64,000 nucleotides of DNA from positions 806,001 through 870,000 of the forward strand of contig CAWGOF010000003.1 of NCBI GenBank assembly GCA_963824225.1, given 5' to 3'. Position 1 is the stretch's first letter. The number at the start of each line of letters is the position of its first letter. Of the stretch, positions 25,776 to 35,470 are shown piece after piece. Both the position numbers and the translations under genes were made by a program. The stretch comes from CAWGOF01 sp963824225. Its GTDB lineage: Bacteria; Acidobacteriota; Polarisedimenticolia; Polarisedimenticolales; Polarisedimenticolaceae. The notes beneath the pieces are model-generated. The model was not told where the DNA came from and ran no database searches. It saw nothing but the letters and a program-made list of their open reading frames with translations.

Positions 25776-27593
25776 ATGTTCGCTCGGACCGCCGCTGCGC
25801 TGGTACTCGCCCTCGCTCTCACCGTTGCCGTGTCGTGCTCGCCGCGGGCGCCGGAGCCCGCGTTTCCGCGCACCGAAGCAGGTGCGAGGGCGTTCCTGTC
25901 GGACGCGGAGAACCGGCTCCTCGGGTTGTGGATCGCGGCCGAGCGGGCGAAGTGGGTCCAGGAGAACTTCATCACCGGCGACACCGAGCGCATCGCGGCC
26001 GACGCGAGCCAGGTGGTGCTCGCGGCCACGCGCGAGCTGGCCCTCGGCTCGACCGAGTTCAACGGGGCCGACCTCTCGCCCGAGTCCGCGCGCAAGCTGA
26101 TCATGCTGCGGACGTCGCTACCGCTCGCCGCGCCCGCCGATCCGGGTCGTCAAGCCGAGCTGGCGCTGCTCTCGACCCAGATGTCGAGCATCTACGGCAA
26201 GGGCCGCTACTGCGGGCCCGACGGCAAGTGCCGGGACCTCGGGGAGCTCGAGAAGGTGCTCGCCGAGAGCCGGGACCCAGGCGTACTGCTCGACGCCTGG
26301 CAGGGCTGGCGCACGATCTCCCCGCCGCTGCGACCGATGTACGAGCGCTTCGTCGCCCTGGCGAACGAGGGCGCTTCGGACCTGGGGTTCGCGAACCTGG
26401 GCGATCTGTGGCGTGCGGGCTACGACATGCCGTCCGATGCGTTCGCGGCCGAGGTCGATCGGCTGTGGACGCAGGTGCGGCCGTTCTACGAGTCGCTCCA
26501 CTGCTACGTGAGGTCGCGCCTGTCGCAGCGCTACGGAGCGTCGGTCGTGCCGCCCGCGGGTCCGATCCCCGCGCACGTGCTGGGGAACATGTGGGCCCAG
26601 TCGTGGGCCGAGATCTTCGATCTCGTTCGGCCGCCCGAGACGAACCCGGGCTACGACCTGACCGCGCTCCTGCGGGCCAAGCACGTCGATGCGCGGGAGA
26701 TGGTGCGCTACGGCGAGCGGTTCTTCACGTCGCTCGGCCTGCCGCCCTTGCCCCCGACGTTCTGGGAGCGATCGCTGTTCACCAAGCCCGCCGACCGCGA
26801 CGTCGTGTGCCACGCGAGCGCGTGGGATCTCGACTGGGTCGACGACCTGCGGATCAAGATGTGCATCGACGTGACGGCCGACGACTTCGTCACGATCCAC
26901 CACGAGCTGGGGCACAACTTCTACCAGCGGGCGTACAACCAGCTCGACCCGCTGTACCGCACGGGGGCGCACGACGGGTTCCACGAGGGGATCGGGGACG
27001 CGCTCGCGCTGTCGATCACGCCCGAGTACCTCGTGCAGGTCGGGCTCCTCGACCGCTCGCCGGGCGACACGGGGGACCTGGCGCTGCTCCTGCGCTCGGC
27101 GCTGGACAAGGTCGCGTTCCTGCCGTTCGGGATCGTCGTCGACCAGTGGCGCTGGAAGGTGTTCTCGGGCGAGACGAAGCCCGAGACGTACAACGCCGAC
27201 TGGTGGGGCTTGACCGAGAAGTACCAGGGGGTGCGCCCGCCCGTCGCGCGGACCGAGGCCGATTTCGATCCCGGCGCCAAGTACCACGTGCCGGCGAACA
27301 CGCCGTACACGCGCTACTTCCTCGCCCACATCCTGCAGTACCAGTTCCATCGCGCGCTGTGCCAGGCGGCCGGGGTCGACGGACCGCTCCATCGCTGCTC
27401 GATCTACGGGAACGCGGCCGCAGGCGCCAAGCTGCGGGCGATGCTCGAGGCGGGAGCGAGCCGACCGTGGCCCGAGACGCTGGCCCAGCTCACGGGGAGC
27501 CGCGAGATGGACGCCACGGCGATCCTCGACTACTACGCCCCGCTGCGGACGTGGCTCGACGAGCAGAACCGGGGCCAGACCTGCGGATGGTAG
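25776..27593 (+). CDS. M2-family peptidyl-dipeptidase (ACE-like) lipoprotein
   Basis: The ATG at 25776 has CGGAGGGA before it and starts a lipoprotein signal (LALALTVAVSC, lipobox VSC). The mature enzyme of about 580 residues is a zinc gluzincin: 'TIHHELGHNFYQRAY' gives HExxH at 376-380, and the third ligand Glu lies in 'GFHEGIGDALAL' about 24 residues on. Further ACE-family marks are 'RSALDKVAFLPFG' and 'KYHVPANTPYTRYFLAHILQYQFH'. It removes dipeptides from peptide C-termini and is probably held in the periplasm. It diverges from asnB and converges on the deacetylase with one base between. Confidence 0.92.
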   Translation: MFARTAAALVLALALTVAVSCSPRAPEPAFPRTEAGARAFLSDAENRLLGLWIAAERAKWVQENFITGDTERIAADASQVVLAATRELALGSTEFNGADLSPESARKLIMLRTSLPLAAPADPGRQAELALLSTQMSSIYGKGRYCGPDGKCRDLGELEKVLAESRDPGVLLDAWQGWRTISPPLRPMYERFVALANEGASDLGFANLGDLWRAGYDMPSDAFAAEVDRLWTQVRPFYESLHCYVRSRLSQRYGASVVPPAGPIPAHVLGNMWAQSWAEIFDLVRPPETNPGYDLTALLRAKHVDAREMVRYGERFFTSLGLPPLPPTFWERSLFTKPADRDVVCHASAWDLDWVDDLRIKMCIDVTADDFVTIHHELGHNFYQRAYNQLDPLYRTGAHDGFHEGIGDALALSITPEYLVQVGLLDRSPGDTGDLALLLRSALDKVAFLPFGIVVDQWRWKVFSGETKPETYNADWWGLTEKYQGVRPPVARTEADFDPGAKYHVPANTPYTRYFLAHILQYQFHRALCQAAGVDGPLHRCSIYGNAAAGAKLRAMLEAGASRPWPETLAQLTGSREMDATAILDYYAPLRTWLDEQNRGQTCGW

Positions 27594-27594
27594 G

Positions 27595-28539
27595 TCAGCC
27601 GCCGTTCTCGATCAGCGTCTCGAGGTGCGTGACGACGGACTCGGAGAGCGCCTCGAGGTCGTAGCCGCCCTCGAGGACCGACACGAGCCGTCCTCCCGCG
27701 TGGCGCGTCGCGATGCCGCGGACGATCCGCGTCGCCTCGGCGTAGGCCTCGGTGGTCACGCGCAATCCGGCGAGCGGATCGGCCTCGTGGGCGTCGAACC
27801 CGGCCGACACGAGGACGAACTGCGGGCCGAACCGCTCGGCCGCCGGCCGCAGCTCGCCGTCGAGCGCCCCGAGGAACTCGGCGTTCCCCGCGCCCGGGGG
27901 CAAGGGACAGTTGAGCGTCGCCCCGACGCCGCGGCCCCGGCCACGCTCGCTCCGCGCGCCCGTTCCAGGGTAGAGCGGCGACTGGTGGACCGAGAAGTAG
28001 AACGCGTCCGGATCCTCCTCGAGCAGGTGCTGCGTCCCGTTGCCGTGGTGTACGTCCCAGTCGACGATCAGCACGCGCAACACGCCGTGGACGGCGCGCA
28101 GGTACCGCGTGGCGACGACGACGTGGTTGAACAGACAAAAGCCCATCGCGCGGTCGAGCTCCGCGTGGTGTCCCGGCGGGCGGACCGCGGCGAAGCCCGA
28201 GGCCAACCGACCCTCCGCGACCTCGCGACACAGCGCGACGACCGAGCCCGTGGCCAGGCGGGCGACGTCCGAGCTTCCGGGCCCGACCGCGGTGTCGGGA
28301 TCGAGGCGCGCGGGACCCGCGGCACACGTCTCGTCGACCCGCCGCACGTACTCCTGCGGGTGCACGCGGAACAGGTCCTCGGCGGTGACGCGCTCGGGCT
28401 CGACCGCGCGATACCGGCGCGAAAGACCCGCGCGCGCGATCGCGTCGCGCACGGCGGCGAGGCGCGCGGGACGCTCGGAGTGGCCGGGCCCGGTGTCGTG
28501 GGCCTCGAATACCGGGTCGAGGACGAGGCCGGCGCTCAG
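27595..28539 (-). CDS. Histone deacetylase-family (class II-like) amidohydrolase
   Basis: About 314 residues of the arginase/deacetylase fold. Zn and catalytic residues are seen in 'AAVRPPGHHAE' (His-His), 'VLIVDWDVHHGNGTQ' (D and H ligands), 'SVHQSPLYPGTG' and 'VLVSAGFDAHEADPLAGL' (D ligand). Its end carries 'SVLEGGYDLEAL'. No ATG or GTG fits the conserved start 'SAGLVLDPVFEAHDTGPGHSERP'. A CTG that overlaps the LolA stop (CTGA) does. Bacterial members deacetylate acetyl-lysine, acetoin-related or polyamine amides, or small amides; the substrate is not clear here. Confidence 0.9.
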   Translation of the reverse strand: MSAGLVLDPVFEAHDTGPGHSERPARLAAVRDAIARAGLSRRYRAVEPERVTAEDLFRVHPQEYVRRVDETCAAGPARLDPDTAVGPGSSDVARLATGSVVALCREVAEGRLASGFAAVRPPGHHAELDRAMGFCLFNHVVVATRYLRAVHGVLRVLIVDWDVHHGNGTQHLLEEDPDAFYFSVHQSPLYPGTGARSERGRGRGVGATLNCPLPPGAGNAEFLGALDGELRPAAERFGPQFVLVSAGFDAHEADPLAGLRVTTEAYAEATRIVRGIATRHAGGRLVSVLEGGYDLEALSESVVTHLETLIENGG

Positions 28540-29249
28540 CGTGGCTCGCTCGCCTGATCCGGATCGAAGCTCGGGAGCCCGCTGAACCCGGTCGTGATCG
28601 TGACGCCGCTCGGGATGTCGACGCGGTACAGCCCGGCCGCCAGGTCGGGGTTGACCCGAATGTTCGTGAACTCGATCTTCCGGCTCCGGCCGTCCGACCC
28701 CCGGTACTCGACCTGGCGCGGCAGGTAGGTCGTGGCATCGAGCCAGAACCATGCTTCCTCGACCCGCTTGCGCACGCGCTTGCGCTTGGGCTGGAGCACG
28801 AGCAGGTCCGTGCCCGGGATGGTGTTGGCCTTCGTCTCGTGCCGGATGTCGTAGAACTTCGACAGCTCGTCCGACGCCTGGCCCACGCCGAAGAACCGGA
28901 AGATGTGCTCGCGCCAGCGATGGATGTTGCGCCGCTCGGCCCGCTTCTGCGCCGGGAAGTACCCGGTGTACTGGTCGTCGGCGATGACGAACCGCATCTC
29001 CTCGGGGCTCGAGTACTCCCAGCGGATCGCCGTGGGCTTGGTCATGTAGAACCGCCCCGCGGCGTGGATCGGCTCGACGAGCAGCGGGTTCGTCGTGGTC
29101 TCCGTGAACTCGGCGCTGAGCGTGTGGATCGAGTTCTGGACCTCGTCGAAACGCGCGAGGATCGCCGGGAGCTCGGGCGCCCCCACGGCATCCGCGGCGA
29201 GCCCCAGGCTCGCGGCGATCGCGAGGGAACCGAGCGTCCGTCGTCCCAT
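28536..29249 (-). CDS. LolA-family outer-membrane lipoprotein carrier-like protein
   Basis: 237 residues with a signal peptide (TLGSLAIAASLGLAADAVG) and a LolA/LolB-type fold: 'LARFDEVQNSIHTLSAEFTETTTNP', 'AAGRFYMTKPTAIRWEY', 'FVIADDQYTGYFPAQKRAE' and 'WFWLDATTYLPRQVEYRGSDG'. It should work in the periplasm and shuttle lipids or lipoproteins. It is longer than classical LolA, with a C-terminal 'YRVDIPSGVTITTGFSG' tail. It is coupled to the deacetylase gene downstream. Confidence 0.85.
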   Translation of the reverse strand: MGRRTLGSLAIAASLGLAADAVGAPELPAILARFDEVQNSIHTLSAEFTETTTNPLLVEPIHAAGRFYMTKPTAIRWEYSSPEEMRFVIADDQYTGYFPAQKRAERRNIHRWREHIFRFFGVGQASDELSKFYDIRHETKANTIPGTDLLVLQPKRKRVRKRVEEAWFWLDATTYLPRQVEYRGSDGRSRKIEFTNIRVNPDLAAGLYRVDIPSGVTITTGFSGLPSFDPDQASEPR

Positions 29250-29375
29250 ACCTTGCGTCCTCCGGCCCTGTCCCGTATAAAGAGCGGCCGTCAGCGAGAG
29301 TGCGTGCGGTTCGAAGGTAACAGCGGCGTTTCGCCAGCGTCAAGCGACCCGCCCCGGCGGGACCGGAGAAGCTCG

Positions 29376-31463
29376 GTGCGACAGCGTGGGATCGGGGTTC
29401 CGTGCGTGCTCGTTTCGCTGCTCCTGACGCTCGGGTGCGCGGGCACCCGGAGCCCGGGCGTTCAGGGCACATCGCGCGAGGCGACCGAGATCTTGCGGCA
29501 GCGGGCCGAGATCCTGCGCGCCGAGGATCGCCGCGAGCCCGAGGCCGCCCGCGCCGCCGTGTCGCACGAGTCCCCCGAAGTTCGCGCGGCCGCCGCGCGG
29601 GCGCTCGGGCGGATCGGAGAGCCGAGTGACCGGGCCGCGCTCGAGGCCCTGCTCGGCGACCCCGTCGCCGCGGTGCGGGCCGAGGCGGCGATCGCCCTCG
29701 GCCTCGCCGGGGATCGCGCGGCAACGCCCGCGCTCGTGGCCCGCGCCGCGGACCCCGATCGCGAGGTGCGAGCCGCCGTGGCCCACGGGCTCGGTCGCCT
29801 GGCCGACCCCGGCAGCGCGGACGCCGTCGTCCGTCTCCTCTCCGATACCGAACCGGACGTCGTCGTCGCTGCGTGCTTCGCGGTTCTCGGGTTCGAGCGG
29901 CCGGCGTTCGCCGTCGATCCGCTCCTCGCGCTCGGCGAGAGCTCGGAGCGCGACGTGCTCCTCGCCGCGCTCGAAGCGCTCGCGAGCCTCTCGGCCCGGC
30001 CGCGCTGGCTCGAGCTCGGGCCGCTGCAGAAGGCCCGCACACGGATGATCGAGCTGACCACGTCGCGCTATCCGGAGCTGCGGCGGCTCGGGGCGGTCGG
30101 ACTCACCGTGCCCGCCGCCGACGCCGAGGCCGCGGCCGTCGGCAAGCTGGTCGAGGACACCGAGGTCGAGGTGCGGATCGCCGCGATCGCGGCGCTGAGC
30201 TTCCCCGGCGCTCCGCTCGAGCCGTTCCTGGTCAAGGTCCTCGGCGACAAGGACGAGCGCGTGCGCCTCGCGCTCGTCGACGGCCTCGGGCGCATGCGCG
30301 GGGACGACATCCTGGCCGCGCTGGCCGACATCGTCGTGTCGAACGACGCGGTGTGGCTCCGCGAGATCGCCGTTCGCGCTGCGGCCAAGGTCAGCGAGCT
30401 CTCGCCGCGCCTGGCGAACGGCGTCGCGCGCTCGTCCGAGCCCGAGCTGCGCCGGGCCTCGACCGCGCTCCTGATCGGTCGGATCGACGCCGCAAGCGAG
30501 CCGCTGGCGCGCAAGCTGTACGAGGATCCCGACCTGTCCGTGCGCGCAGCGATCGTTCCGGCGTTCGCCGAGATCGAGGGCCGCCTCGTCGACACGCTCG
30601 CGAGCTCGATCGACACCGAGGACCCCCGTCTGCGCGCGGGTGCGGCGGAGGCCGCGGGTCGACGCTTAGGCGGCGAGGGCCGGCTCGGACCCGATGCCAA
30701 AGACGATGCGATCGCCGTTCTCGTCCGGCTGTGGCCCGACGGCCAGCGGGACCCTCGCGTGGCGCTCGCGGTCGTCAACGCGGCGGCGCGCACCGGTCCG
30801 GACGACCGGCTACGGAAGATCTTCGAGGACGCGCTCGGCTCGTCGTACCACGCGGTGGCGCTGGCGGCGACGCGCTCGCTCGCGCGAATCTACTCGGACT
30901 CGCGCCCCGAGCCGCGGCCGATCGTTCCCGACCGGCCGGTCGAGCACTACCTGGACGTCCTGCGCTGGGCCCAGACGGCGCATGCGGCGATCGTGACGAT
31001 CGAGCGCCCGAACCGCGGCGAGCGCGGGCGGTTCACGATCCGCCTCGACGCGCGGGACAAGCCGCTCGTGGCCTGGAGCTTCGTCGACCTCGCGCGGCGC
31101 GGGTTCTACGATGCGCTGCCGTTCTTCCGTGTCGTGCCGAACGGTATCGCCGTGACGGGCGATCTGTCGCGCGACGGGCGAGGCCGGCCGGAGGTCGAGC
31201 TGCGCGACGAGCTCGGCGCCGAGCGGTTCTGGCCCGGGACCGTCGCGCTCGTGTCGAGCGGACAGGACGACGGCGGGACCCAGTGGCTGTTCACGCTGCG
31301 GGCCCAGCCGTTCCTCGCCACGACGCACACCGCGTTCGGCGCGATCGTGCAGAACTTCGCCGGTGTCGCGAGCCGCATCCTGCCCGGCGACTCGATCGTC
31401 GGGATCCAGATCTACGACGGAGACGGAACCGAGCCGCTGACCGCGTCGACCCACATCCCCTAG
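29376..31463 (+). CDS. HEAT-repeat lipoprotein with C-terminal cyclophilin-type isomerase domain
   Basis: The GTG at 29376 follows GGAGAAG and starts a lipoprotein signal (VSLLLTLGC). Residues 40-490 are tandem HEAT/PBS-lyase-type repeats ('RAAAARALGRIGEPSDRAALEALLGD' and many variants). Residues 520-690 form a cyclophilin domain: 'FVDLARRGFYDALPFFRVVPN', 'GTVALVSSGQDDGGTQWLFTL' and 'TTHTAFGAIV'. The catalytic Arg of 'FFRV' is present, but the QGGD loop reads 'VTGDL'. It may act as a periplasmic foldase with a protein-binding arm. Its stop overlaps the convergent HD-GYP stop by two bases. Confidence 0.85.
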   Translation: MRQRGIGVPCVLVSLLLTLGCAGTRSPGVQGTSREATEILRQRAEILRAEDRREPEAARAAVSHESPEVRAAAARALGRIGEPSDRAALEALLGDPVAAVRAEAAIALGLAGDRAATPALVARAADPDREVRAAVAHGLGRLADPGSADAVVRLLSDTEPDVVVAACFAVLGFERPAFAVDPLLALGESSERDVLLAALEALASLSARPRWLELGPLQKARTRMIELTTSRYPELRRLGAVGLTVPAADAEAAAVGKLVEDTEVEVRIAAIAALSFPGAPLEPFLVKVLGDKDERVRLALVDGLGRMRGDDILAALADIVVSNDAVWLREIAVRAAAKVSELSPRLANGVARSSEPELRRASTALLIGRIDAASEPLARKLYEDPDLSVRAAIVPAFAEIEGRLVDTLASSIDTEDPRLRAGAAEAAGRRLGGEGRLGPDAKDDAIAVLVRLWPDGQRDPRVALAVVNAAARTGPDDRLRKIFEDALGSSYHAVALAATRSLARIYSDSRPEPRPIVPDRPVEHYLDVLRWAQTAHAAIVTIERPNRGERGRFTIRLDARDKPLVAWSFVDLARRGFYDALPFFRVVPNGIAVTGDLSRDGRGRPEVELRDELGAERFWPGTVALVSSGQDDGGTQWLFTLRAQPFLATTHTAFGAIVQNFAGVASRILPGDSIVGIQIYDGDGTEPLTASTHIP

Positions 31464-32567
31464 CGCCGGAGCACCCGGCGGACCCGCTCCTCGAGCGCCA
31501 TCACCTCGCGGTGCACGCGCTCGCGGATCTCGTGCCAGCGATCGGCGTCGATCGACAGGAACGCGGTCGCGATCGCCGGATCGAACTGCGTGCCGCCGAA
31601 GCGTCCGGATCTCGTTGCGCGCGGCGTCGATCGTCAGCGCCTTGCGGTACGGCCGATCCGAGGTCATGGCGTCGAACGTATCGACGACGGCGAAGATCCG
31701 GGCCCCCAGCGGGATCGCCTCACCGGCCAGGCCGCGCGGGTAACCGGTGCCGTCCCACCGCTCCTGGTGGCACAGCACGATGTCGAGCGCCGGCTCGAGG
31801 AACTCGATGTGCTGCAGCATCCGGTAGCCCATCTCCGGGTGCTGCTTCATCACGGTCCACTCTTCCTCGGTCAGCTTGCCCGGCTTGAGCAGGATCGCGT
31901 CGGGGATGCCGATCTTGCCCACGTCGTGCAGGATCGCGCCCCAGCGGACCCACGTCAGCTCGGTCTCGTCGAGGTGCAGCACCTCGGCCACACGCATCGC
32001 GTACTCGACCACGCGGTACGAGTGGCCCTGGGTCTCGTTGTCGCGGAAGTCGAGCGCGGTGACGAGCGCCTGGAGCGTGTTCTCGTACGTATCTCTCAGC
32101 TGTCGCGTGCGCTGGGCCACCAGGACCTCGAGGTGCTCCTGGTACGCGCGGTTCTCGCGGATGAGCCGGCGCTTCTCGAGCGTCCGCTCGACGACGATCT
32201 GCACCTCCTCGAGGTTGAACGGCTTCGTGACGTAGTCGCTCGCGCCCTGGCGGATCGCGGCGATCGCCGTGTCGGCGTCGACGATCCCGGTGACCATGAT
32301 CACGTCGAGGTCGGCCTCGCGCTCCTTGATCCGGCGCAACAGGTCGAGCCCGGTCGATCCGGGCATGTCGATGTCGGTGAGCACGAGGTCGAACGAGCGG
32401 GACGCGAGGAGGTCGAGCGCCTCGTTCGCCCCGGCCGCCATCACGGCGTCGTAGCCGAAGATCCCCAGACCTTCGGCCAGGATCTCCCGCACCGACGTCT
32501 CGTCGTCCACGACGAGCAACGTCTTGCGCCCTTCGGCCATCACGCGGCCCATCTTAGCAGGGCTCAT
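31460..32567 (-). CDS. Response regulator with HD-GYP domain, one +1 frameshift near the end
   Basis: About 369 codons after correction. A receiver domain (1-125: 'LLVVDDETSVREIL', phospho-Asp in 'LVLTDIDMPGSTG', Lys in 'YVTKPF') and a helical linker lead to an HD-GYP domain: 'HDVGKIGIPD', 'HPEMGYRML', 'CHQERWDGTGYPRGL' and 'DTFDAMTSDRPYR'. Such proteins hydrolyse cyclic di-GMP. An extra base near 31607 shifts the last 45 codons; removal gives a normal end 'FDPAIATAFLSID...RVLRR' at 31460. The start ATG overlaps the polA stop, an unusual coupling between a signalling gene and polA. Confidence 0.85.
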
Positions 32568-35434
32568 CCGGCCTCGAGCCAGCTCGCCCCGACCTTCTGA
32601 TCGGCGACGAGCGGGACCGCGAGATCGGCCACGCCCTCCATCGCGTGGCGCACGATCTCGCTCGCCGGGCCGACGTCGTCGGCGTGGACCTCGAGCAGCA
32701 GCTCGTCGTGCACCTGGAGCAGCATGCGCGCGCGGACGCCCGTGCGGGCGATCTCGGCGTCGACGGCGAGCATCGCCAGCTTCATCAGGTCGGCCGCCGT
32801 GCCCTGGATCGTCGTGTTCACCGCCGCGCGCAGCGCCTGCTCCTCCTCGGCCCGGCCGGCGCGGACGTGCAGCCGCGGGAACCAGCGCATCCGGCCGAAC
32901 GCCGTGCGTACGAAGCCGTCGCGCCGGGCGGCCTCGCGCGTTTGGTCGATGTATCGACGGACCCCGACGAAGCGCGTGAAGTACGCCTCGATGAACCGGC
33001 GGGCGTCGGCCCGCGACATCCCCTGCTCGCGCGCCAGGCGGGTCTCGGACATGCCGTACAGGAGCCCGAAGTTCACGGCCTTGGCCCGCCGGCGCATCGC
33101 GTCCGTCACGAGGTCCGGCGCGACGCCGAACACCCGGGCCGCGGTGTAGCGGTGCACGTCTTCGCCTGCGCGGAACGCCGCGATCAGCCCCTCGTCCTGT
33201 GCCATGTGGGCCAGGACCCGCAGCTCGATCTGCGAGTAGTCCGAGGCCAGGAACACGTGGCCCGGCTCGGGTACGAACGCGTGGCGGATGCGCCGGCCCG
33301 CGGCGCTGCGCACCGGGATGTTCTGCAGGTTCGGGTCGAACGACGACAGCCGGCCCGTGGCTGCGCCCGTGGGATCGAACGTCGTGTGCACGCGCCCGGT
33401 GTCCGGGCGGACGAGACGCGGCAGCGCGTCGACGTACGTACCCTTGAGCTTCGTCAGCTCGCGATACTCGAGCACGTGGCTCACGATCGCGTGCTCGCCG
33501 GTGAGCTCCTCGAGCGTCTGGGCGTCGGTCGACGCGAGCTTGCCCTTCTCGGTCTTGCGCTTGGTGGCCAGGCCGAGCTGGTCGAACAGCACCTCGCGCA
33601 GCTGCTTCGGCGAATCGACGTTGAACTCGCGCCCGGCGTGGCTCCAGATCGCGTCGCGCTCGGCGCGGATCTGGCCGTCCATCTCGACCGCCATCGCCGC
33701 CAGGCGCGCCGTTTCGATGCGGATGCCGGCAAGCTCCATCCGCGCCAGGACCGGAAGCAGCGGGCCATCGATCCGCTCGTAGAGCGCAAGCAAGCCCGAA
33801 GCATCGAGCCGCGGCTCGATGCGCTCGGCGATCCGCAGCACGCGATCGGCCTCCTCGGCGGCGGCGAGATGCTGCGCCTCGACGTCGAGCTCACCTAGGC
33901 TCGGCGCGGGAGCGGCGAGACCACCGATCTCGGCCGCGAGCCGCTCGAGCGTGTAGTCCGAGCGTCCCGGGTCGAGCAGGAACGCGCCGACCATCACGTC
34001 GAGCGCGCGGTCGTCGACCGCGAGCCCATGCCGCAGCTCGAGCTCGGCTGCGCGCTTCGCGTCGAAGACGACGGTCTTCGCCACCCGGCCGCCGAGCACC
34101 GGGCCGAGCGCGACGCGGGCGAGATCGATCCCGACCCACGCCCCGTGGCCCTCGGCCCACGACACGGCCACACCGTCGAGCGGGGCCGAGAACCGATCCG
34201 GGCCGCGGGCGCGCAGCACGACGGCGATCCGCCGAGCCTGTCCCAGGACGCCGAGGAGCCGCGAAAGCGCCGCCTCGTCGGTCACGCGGTCGTACGACCC
34301 CTGAACCTCGATTGGCGCGCCGGCCGTCTCCGCCGACAGGTCGGCCGGGGCCAGCGCCGGTCCCTCGAGGAGCAGCGACCGGAAGCCCAGCCGGCCGAAA
34401 AGTGCGTTCGCAGCAGAAACGTCGGCCGGGGCGAGCGTGAGATCGTCGATCGGGACCTCGACCGGCACGTTGGCGTGCAGCGTCGCCAGTTCGCGGCTCA
34501 GCCGCGCGTCGTCTCTGTGCTCGCGGATCGCGTGCCAGATCCGGCGACCGCTCCCGCGGTCGAGCGCCTTCAGCTCGCGCTTGACGTCGCGCGCGCTTCG
34601 CGGAACGCTCAGGTCCGCGTCGGCGACGAGCGCCCGCAGCGCCCGCACGCGCGTCGAGAGATCGTCGGCACTTTCGTCCTCGAGGAAGGCGTCGGCCGCG
34701 GCGAGGAAGCTCTCCTTCAGCGCGGGATCGAGCCCCTCGAGCAGCGCGTCCCGCGCCTCGAACAGGGCCACCGTGCGCTCGGCGCGGGCCAGCACCTGCT
34801 CGAGGTCGCCGTGCGCCGCCACGAGCGCGAGCGCCGTCTTCTCCCCGACGCCCGGGACCCCGGGGATGTTGTCGACCGAATCCCCCATCAGCCCGAGCAC
34901 GTCGCGCACGCGGTCGGGCGGCACGCCGAACTCGGTCGCCACGCCCGCAGCGTCGAGACGCAGGTTCTTCGTCGGGTTCAGCACCGTCACGCCGGGACCG
35001 ACGAGCTGCAGCAGGTCCTTGTCCGCGGCGACGACGACGACGCCGTAGCCTTGGGCGCGGGCCCGCGCCGTGTAGGTTGCGATCACGTCGTCGGCCTCGA
35101 AGCCCGCGCGCTCGAGCACGCGCACGCCGAGCAGCTCGCATACCTGCTTGGCGAACGGCACCTGGACGTCGAGCCCCTCGGGCACCGGGGGCCGGTTCGC
35201 CTTGTACTCTGCGAACGCCGCGTGGCGGAACACGTCGCCCCCGAGATCGAACGCCGCCGCGGCGTGCGTCGGCCGCTCCTCCTTGAGCAGCTTGCGCAGC
35301 ATCGTCGTGAAGCCGTAGATCGCGTTCGTCGGCATGCCGCGCTCGTCGGTCAGGCCGGGAATCGCGAAATACGCGCGAAACAGCTGCGCTGTGCCGTCGA
35401 TCAGGTAGAGCGTCTGGACCGACGTCTCGCTCAA
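32564..35434 (-). CDS. polA: DNA polymerase I
   Basis: About 956 residues. The 5'-3' exonuclease domain opens 'TLYLIDGTAQLFRAYFAI' and has 'AAAFDLGGDVFRH' and 'DVLGLMGDSVDNIPGVPGVGEKTA'. The polymerase domain has motif A 'LASDYSQIELRVLAH', O-helix 'RRRAKAVNFGLLYGMS' and motif C 'LQVHDELLLEV'. The middle 3'-5' exonuclease domain lacks the expected acidic 'DTETT' motif (it reads 'RIAVVLRARGPDR'), so proofreading is probably lost, as in Taq polymerase. A TTG at 35434 is the best start: no ATG/GTG fits before 'QTLYLIDG'. It acts in repair and Okazaki processing. It diverges from the glycosyltransferase gene over 36 bp. Confidence 0.93.
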   Translation of the reverse strand: MSETSVQTLYLIDGTAQLFRAYFAIPGLTDERGMPTNAIYGFTTMLRKLLKEERPTHAAAAFDLGGDVFRHAAFAEYKANRPPVPEGLDVQVPFAKQVCELLGVRVLERAGFEADDVIATYTARARAQGYGVVVVAADKDLLQLVGPGVTVLNPTKNLRLDAAGVATEFGVPPDRVRDVLGLMGDSVDNIPGVPGVGEKTALALVAAHGDLEQVLARAERTVALFEARDALLEGLDPALKESFLAAADAFLEDESADDLSTRVRALRALVADADLSVPRSARDVKRELKALDRGSGRRIWHAIREHRDDARLSRELATLHANVPVEVPIDDLTLAPADVSAANALFGRLGFRSLLLEGPALAPADLSAETAGAPIEVQGSYDRVTDEAALSRLLGVLGQARRIAVVLRARGPDRFSAPLDGVAVSWAEGHGAWVGIDLARVALGPVLGGRVAKTVVFDAKRAAELELRHGLAVDDRALDVMVGAFLLDPGRSDYTLERLAAEIGGLAAPAPSLGELDVEAQHLAAAEEADRVLRIAERIEPRLDASGLLALYERIDGPLLPVLARMELAGIRIETARLAAMAVEMDGQIRAERDAIWSHAGREFNVDSPKQLREVLFDQLGLATKRKTEKGKLASTDAQTLEELTGEHAIVSHVLEYRELTKLKGTYVDALPRLVRPDTGRVHTTFDPTGAATGRLSSFDPNLQNIPVRSAAGRRIRHAFVPEPGHVFLASDYSQIELRVLAHMAQDEGLIAAFRAGEDVHRYTAARVFGVAPDLVTDAMRRRAKAVNFGLLYGMSETRLAREQGMSRADARRFIEAYFTRFVGVRRYIDQTREAARRDGFVRTAFGRMRWFPRLHVRAGRAEEEQALRAAVNTTIQGTAADLMKLAMLAVDAEIARTGVRARMLLQVHDELLLEVHADDVGPASEIVRHAMEGVADLAVPLVADQKVGASWLEAG

Positions 35435-35470
35435 ATAAGGTTCCGTGAACCCCGGTAGGATATCCGAATC

